This document shows positions 60,012-64,000 of a DNA stretch of 64,000 nt, piece by piece; position 1 is the stretch's first letter; every line of letters begins with the position of its first letter. Where the stretch lies: positions 186,001 through 250,000 of the forward strand of contig JAIEUA010000004.1 in assembly GCA_019744815.1 (NCBI GenBank), read 5' to 3'. Below the pieces are notes generated by a model. That model made no database searches. It was given only the letters and a program-made list of their open reading frames with translations, and was not told the DNA's origin. This stretch comes from Phycisphaerales bacterium (lineage in GTDB: Bacteria; Planctomycetota; Phycisphaerae; Phycisphaerales; UBA1924). A program made the position numbers and the translations under genes.

Positions 60012-61265
60012 ATGACCACGCTCTCCCCCTCCGTTTCTCCGAGCAAAGTCTCCGATCCTCTGCAGCTCATCGACGTCGATCACGTCCAGTTCTACGTGGG
60101 CAACGCCAAGCAGGCCGCGTTCTTCTACGCCCACTGCTTCGGCTTCCAGATCGAGCAAGTCTGCGACCTGACCACCGGCAGCCGCGATTGTGCGCACTAC
60201 TTGCTCACGCAGGGCAACATCCGCTTCGTGCTCTCAAGCCCGCTCTCGCCCGAGCACCACTCGGCGATGGAACTCGCGATGTACGGCGACGGCGTGAAGG
60301 ACGTCGCGTTCACCGTCTTCGACGCCGAGGCGGCGTACGAGCGTGCAATCAAGAACGGCGCCCAGTCCGCGTACGAGCCGCGTGTCTTCAAGGACAGCCG
60401 CGGCACGGTGACGATGGCGGGCATCCGCACCTACGGGCGCGTGTGTCACTCGTTCGTGAGCCGCACGGGTGAATACGAACTCACGAAGGTCAAGCAGGGC
60501 GGCCTCTTCATGCCCCGCTTCAAACGCATCGACGGCGGCCTCTGCACCCCCGCCACCGGTTGCGGCCCGCAGAGCGGCATGGGCTCGTCGATTCTCGCCA
60601 TCAACGAGCACAACAAGAAGCACCCCTGCGGCCTCAAGTACGTCGACCACCTCGTCGGCAACGTCGAGCTCGGCAAGATGAACTACTGGGTGAAGTGGTA
60701 CGAGGATGTGCTCGAGTTCAAGATGTTCAAGCACTTCGACGACGCCGACATCTCAACCGACTACTCGGCCCTGATGTCGAAGGTGATGTCGAGCGGCAAC
60801 AACCTGATCAAGATGCCGATCAACGAGCCTGCGCACGGCAAGAAGAAGAGCCAGGTGCAGGAGTATCTGGACTGGCACGCCAACACTCCGGGCGTGCAGC
60901 ACCTGGCGCTCCGCACCGACGACGAGCTGCACTCGATCGCCGCCCTGCGCAGCCGCGGCGTGGACTTCCTGACGCTGCCCGATGCGTACTACGACAAGGT
61001 CTGGGACCGCGTGAACACCATGCTCAAGCAGCACGGCCATGAGGCGGTGAAGGAAGATCACCAGCGTGTGCGCGACCTGGGCATTCTGGTCGATGCCGAC
61101 GACGAAGGGTACTTACTCCAGCTCTTCACCAAGCCGCTGCAGGACCGGCCGACGCTGTTCTTCGAGATCATCTGTCGGCGTGGGTCGCAGTCGTTCGGCA
61201 AGGGGAACTTCAAGGCCTTGTTTGAGGCGCTGGAACTGGAACAGGAGCGGCGGGGGAATCTGTGA
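60012..61265 (+). CDS. hppD: 4-Hydroxyphenylpyruvate dioxygenase
   Basis: This 417-residue Fe(II) dioxygenase converts 4-hydroxyphenylpyruvate to homogentisate in tyrosine degradation. The N-terminal half carries the pseudo-symmetrical strand VDHVQFYVGNAKQA, and the C-terminal half has the metal ligands: His in VDHLVGNVELGKM, His in TPGVQHLALRTDDE and Glu in LFFEIICRRGSQSFGKGNFKAL. The FGKGNF loop near the end is typical. The ATG has GGAG seven bases upstream. It overlaps the next gene by four bases (GTGA). Confidence 0.96.
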   Translation: MTTLSPSVSPSKVSDPLQLIDVDHVQFYVGNAKQAAFFYAHCFGFQIEQVCDLTTGSRDCAHYLLTQGNIRFVLSSPLSPEHHSAMELAMYGDGVKDVAFTVFDAEAAYERAIKNGAQSAYEPRVFKDSRGTVTMAGIRTYGRVCHSFVSRTGEYELTKVKQGGLFMPRFKRIDGGLCTPATGCGPQSGMGSSILAINEHNKKHPCGLKYVDHLVGNVELGKMNYWVKWYEDVLEFKMFKHFDDADISTDYSALMSKVMSSGNNLIKMPINEPAHGKKKSQVQEYLDWHANTPGVQHLALRTDDELHSIAALRSRGVDFLTLPDAYYDKVWDRVNTMLKQHGHEAVKEDHQRVRDLGILVDADDEGYLLQLFTKPLQDRPTLFFEIICRRGSQSFGKGNFKALFEALELEQERRGNL

Positions 61266-62227
61266 CCGCAGTTCAGCAACGTCTCTTCTCAGACATCGCC
61301 GCTGCAAAGACTGCTCTCGATGTCACCGGATTTGGACACATCGACGTAGCAGATTATCTTGAAAGGGAATGGCCGCTTTATGCGCCATTCGCCGACAAGG
61401 ATTTCGTTCGCGAGATTCGAGCCGCAACCACCGAGATTGGCAAGCACCAGGAAGCAGGGCCAGCACGCACCGCCGCGTTCGCCAACTTCCACCGTCGTTA
61501 CTGGGAGTTGTACGTCGGCGTGGGGCTGATTCGGCGAGGACTAAGCCTTGTGCCTTTCGCGTCAAGAGCCAGTGAAGGACCGGATCACATCGTCACTCTT
61601 GGTAGCAAGCGAGTGTGTATTGAGTGCATATGCGTCGGGCCTGGAACTAGCGCCGATCGCGTGCCTAGCTATGACGACGCCAAAGGCGACGCGGTGTCTG
61701 TTCCCGACAACGAGCTAAGTCTACGTCTACTCGCCGGCATTCACGAGAAGACCGCAAATCAGTTGCCGCGTTGGCTGAAATCGGGATGCGTCAGTACCTC
61801 TGATTCAGTAGTTATCGCGATCAATGATCGTCTTGCCGACTACGCCAAGACTGATTACGAACCGCCGCGGATCGCCCGAGTCCTGCTTGGTCTCGGACAT
61901 CTTCAGGTCCAATGGCGCACGGCTTCGGAGGAGCCGTCGCAACTCTTCATCGAATCGCAATCGACTCGCTTGAAGAAAAGCGGATCTCAGGTCGCAGCCA
62001 ATCGATTCGAAGACTCCAGCCTTGCTCAGGTATCGGCTGTCCTTTATAACTGCATTGACGCATGGAATCGTGCACCCATGGACGCTTGCGATTTTTGCCT
62101 CGTCTCCAATCCGTTTGCCCAATCTCCTACACCGGTGGGCTGGTTCCCGCGTTCGCAAGAGTGGTATCGAGATAGATCGACCACTCCCGAACGCATCGCG
62201 ATGAGAAGTCACCAAATGCCGTTGTGA
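61262..62227 (+). CDS. Uncharacterised protein with PD-(D/E)XK-like nuclease motif
   Basis: The 321-residue product begins at a GTG overlapping the hppD stop. Residues 70-125 include RRYWELYVGVGLIRRGL and SEGPDHIVTLGSKRVCIECICVGPG, a layout similar to small PD-(D/E)XK nuclease-like proteins in which a Gly-Pro-Asp and a later Glu-x-Ile/Cys pair sit in adjacent strands. The remainder has an SDSVVIAINDRLAD segment and a C-terminal half of mixed character. No partner nuclease or methylase gene is adjacent, so a role in defence is only a possibility. Composition is somewhat AT-richer than neighbours. Confidence 0.5.
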   Translation: MTAVQQRLFSDIAAAKTALDVTGFGHIDVADYLEREWPLYAPFADKDFVREIRAATTEIGKHQEAGPARTAAFANFHRRYWELYVGVGLIRRGLSLVPFASRASEGPDHIVTLGSKRVCIECICVGPGTSADRVPSYDDAKGDAVSVPDNELSLRLLAGIHEKTANQLPRWLKSGCVSTSDSVVIAINDRLADYAKTDYEPPRIARVLLGLGHLQVQWRTASEEPSQLFIESQSTRLKKSGSQVAANRFEDSSLAQVSAVLYNCIDAWNRAPMDACDFCLVSNPFAQSPTPVGWFPRSQEWYRDRSTTPERIAMRSHQMPL

Positions 62228-62258
62228 TGCAGGCCGGTTCGCTGTTGTCGCATGACTC

Positions 62259-63239
62259 CTACCGATTCACGGCCGCCATCGCGCGTTCCGCGTACCGTTG
62301 CCCCGCGGTCGTTCCCATCGGGAACGCGGCGTCGATCCGCCTCAGTTCATCCGCGCTCAACCGCACGGTTGCCGCGGCGAGGTTTTCGTCGAGGTACTTC
62401 GCCCGCTTGGTGCCGGGGATCGGCACGATGTCGTTGCCCTGGGCCATGAGCCACGCGATCGCGAGTTGGCTGGGGGTGCAGCGTTTTTCCCGCGCGATCT
62501 CTTCGACCTTGCGGGCGAGGTTCTTGGCGAAGTTGTCGCCCTGGAAACGCGGGTGCAGTCGGCGGGCGTCGTCGGGGGCGAGGTCGTCGGGGCCCTTGAA
62601 CTGGCCGCTCAGGAAGCCGCGGCCGAGCGGGCTGTAGGCGACGAAGCCGATGCCCAGCTCTCGCACGGTGGCGAGGATCTTCTCCTCGGGGTCGCGGGTC
62701 CAGAGCGAGTATTCCGTCTGCAGCGCGGCGATCGGGTGAACTTTGGCGGCACGCCGGATCGTCTCCGCCGCGGCCTCGGACAGGCCGAGGTACCGAACCT
62801 TTCCGGCCTTCACCAACTCCGCCATCGCGCCGACGGTTTCTTCGATGGGCACATTCGGATCGACGCGGTGCTGGAAGTACAGATCGATGACCGAGACGCC
62901 GAGCCGCTGCAGGCTCGCGTCGCAGCACTGCTTCACGTACGCCGCGTCGCCGCGGACGCCGAGGAACTCACCCTTGGGGCCGCGGACGTTGCCGAACTTG
63001 GTCGCGAGGACGACCTTGTCGCGTCGGTCCTTGATGGCCTTGCCGACGAGGGTCTCGTTGTGCCCGGTGCCGTACATGTCGGCGGTGTCGAGGAACGTGC
63101 AGCCCAGATCGATCGAGCGGTGGATGACGGCGATTGACTCGGCGTCGTTCATCGACTTGGGGTCGTAGAACTCGCTCATGCCCATGCAGCCGAGGCCGAT
63201 TTCCGAGACGGCGAGCCCGCCGAGTTGACGAGTCTTCAT
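62259..63239 (-). CDS. Aldo/keto reductase
   Basis: This 326-residue NADPH-dependent oxidoreductase begins [22 protein letters not shown] and contains the catalytic tetrad: Asp in LDTADMYG, Tyr in the same segment, Lys in [10 protein letters not shown] and His in [12 protein letters not shown]. The NADPH-binding C-terminal helix region is typical ([14 protein letters not shown]). The start ATG at 63239 has AAGGA nine bases upstream. It matches the AKR family that reduces aldehydes and ketones of unknown identity here. Confidence 0.93.
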   Translation of the reverse strand: MKTRQLGGLAVSEIGLGCMGMSEFYDPKSMNDAESIAVIHRSIDLGCTFLDTADMYGTGHNETLVGKAIKDRRDKVVLATKFGNVRGPKGEFLGVRGDAAYVKQCCDASLQRLGVSVIDLYFQHRVDPNVPIEETVGAMAELVKAGKVRYLGLSEAAAETIRRAAKVHPIAALQTEYSLWTRDPEEKILATVRELGIGFVAYSPLGRGFLSGQFKGPDDLAPDDARRLHPRFQGDNFAKNLARKVEEIAREKRCTPSQLAIAWLMAQGNDIVPIPGTKRAKYLDENLAAATVRLSADELRRIDAAFPMGTTAGQRYAERAMAAVNR

Positions 63240-63390
63240 GGGTCGTGGTCCTTGGTCCGGGGTTCGGGGCAGGCCGATTGGATGCGGGAACCACGGCTCG
63301 GGTAACGCCGATGGCCCTGAACGGACGCGGGCGAGGGCGAAGGGGCGCGTTGCGATACACGGCCAGCCTGCCAGGGCTGAGCAAACGGGT

Positions 63391-63435
63391 GAGATTCGAG
63401 AATCTGAGATTCGAGGATCTGAGATTGGAGAATCG
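63391..63435. repeat. 15-bp tandem repeat, three copies
   Basis: GAGATTCGAGAATCT and variants occur at 63391-63405, 63406-63420 and 63421-63435, each with a short GATTC/GAATC palindrome. It lies 12 bases downstream of the SpoIID-like gene's stop, on the minus strand. Confidence 0.8.
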
Positions 63436-63447
63436 GGCGCGGCGGTT

Positions 63448-64000
63448 CTAGTACGCCTTGGTCACGCCGGCGCCGGGGTAGAAGAGCTTCATCATGCTGG
63501 GCCAATCCCAGCCTTTCTCGGCCATGCCCTTGGCGCAGTACTGGCACATGCCCACGCCGTGGCCGAAGCCCTTGCCGGAGATGCGGACGTCGCCCGCGGT
63601 GAAGGTCATCTCGAGGTTGCCGCTGTTCACGCGCGTGTCGCGGGTGAGCTCGGGCTGACCGGGGGCGGCGAAGTTGCAGGCGTTGCGGAGTTCCTCGGCG
63701 GTGATCCGGTACGTGCGGCGTTGATCGTCGGTGAGCGTGTAGCGGATCGGGCGTCCGGTGACGTTGCGATCGAGATCGTCGCAGGCGACGAGGCGGCCCA
63801 TGCCCTTGACCGGGTGGCCCATGTGATGGCCCCAGGCGCGGAGTCGCTGAGTCAGCTCGGTGTCGTTGCGACGCACCTCCCAGCGGTAGCGAGTGGAGGC
63901 CTGGCAGAAGTGGTCGCGCTTCTGGACCTGGAGGGGCTTGGCGGTGTTGAAGAGGAAGCGGCCGGTGGTCGGGAAGACGTCTTTCGCGGAGGCTTGTTCG
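63448..64000 (-). CDS. SpoIID/LytB-domain protein, C-terminal part (runs off the window)
   Basis: The visible sequence is the end of a SpoIID/LytB protein: a [31 protein letters not shown] region, [18 protein letters not shown], and the [23 protein letters not shown] motif followed by [12 protein letters not shown] at the C-terminus. These proteins remodel peptidoglycan and are found in many planctomycetes. The frame is open to the right edge of the window, so the start and N-terminal part are missing. A 15-bp tandem repeat follows its stop. Confidence 0.85.
   Translation of the reverse strand, partial: EQASAKDVFPTTGRFLFNTAKPLQVQKRDHFCQASTRYRWEVRRNDTELTQRLRAWGHHMGHPVKGMGRLVACDDLDRNVTGRPIRYTLTDDQRRTYRITAEELRNACNFAAPGQPELTRDTRVNSGNLEMTFTAGDVRISGKGFGHGVGMCQYCAKGMAEKGWDWPSMMKLFYPGAGVTKAY

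Overview
The window is high-GC bacterial DNA that looks like a chromosome segment of a planctomycete, most probably class Phycisphaerae. This is inferred from three exported proteins ending in a short cysteine-bracketed dockerin-like Ca-loop tail, several small membrane proteins with a CxxC/CPEC zinc ribbon, a calpain-like family protein, a TPR-linked GT41 glycosyltransferase, and LptE/BamD-like and heptosyltransferase genes that imply an LPS-type outer membrane. No 16S or other phylogenetic marker was available, so the class assignment is an inference.

Layout. 0-10 kb: nrdR, ftsH with a small membrane gene, an lptE/bamD-like outer-membrane pair, a PilZ gene divergent from motA-motB, then glmS. 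10-22 kb: a lipoprotein, an AT-rich dockerin-tailed protein, divergent GH31 and dockerin-tailed GH13 glycosidases, a zinc-ribbon membrane protein, a double-ATPase sugar ABC subunit, and recA. 22-37 kb: another dockerin-tailed protein, a GT41 enzyme, two uncharacterised or esterase genes, a beta-CASP hydrolase, a HerA-like ATPase, miaA fused to a membrane zinc ribbon, two more proteins with that module, and topA. 37-46 kb: an AT-rich locus with a PhnD-like binding protein split at an A7 tract, a calpain-like protein that appears to have lost its catalytic residues, an ECF sigma factor with exported and membrane partners, a thioredoxin-like lipoprotein and a DUF5916-type protein. 46-54 kb: an aldehyde dehydrogenase, pdhA, sucC, tRNA-Ala(GGC), a heptosyltransferase and a PIN/TRAM protein. 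54-64 kb: a DUF2314-type protein, dnaX with an apparent -1 frameshift signal, ybaB, a Nudix protein, hppD, a nuclease-like gene, an aldo/keto reductase and the end of a SpoIID/LytB gene.

Most genes are housekeeping and lie in short operons or singly. The gaps are rich in perfect hairpins, dispersed inverted repeats and 15-bp tandem repeats. The most notable observations are: dnaX, where an A AAA AAA heptamer in the correct phase is followed five bases later by a GC-rich hairpin and preceded by an SD-like GGGAG, so that gamma and tau forms can be predicted; the MiaA-membrane-zinc-ribbon fusion next to two stand-alone copies of the same module; the A7-split PhnD-like gene; the pseudo-calpain; and a nested inverted repeat element at 58.4-58.6 kb that has a relative at 28.5 kb.
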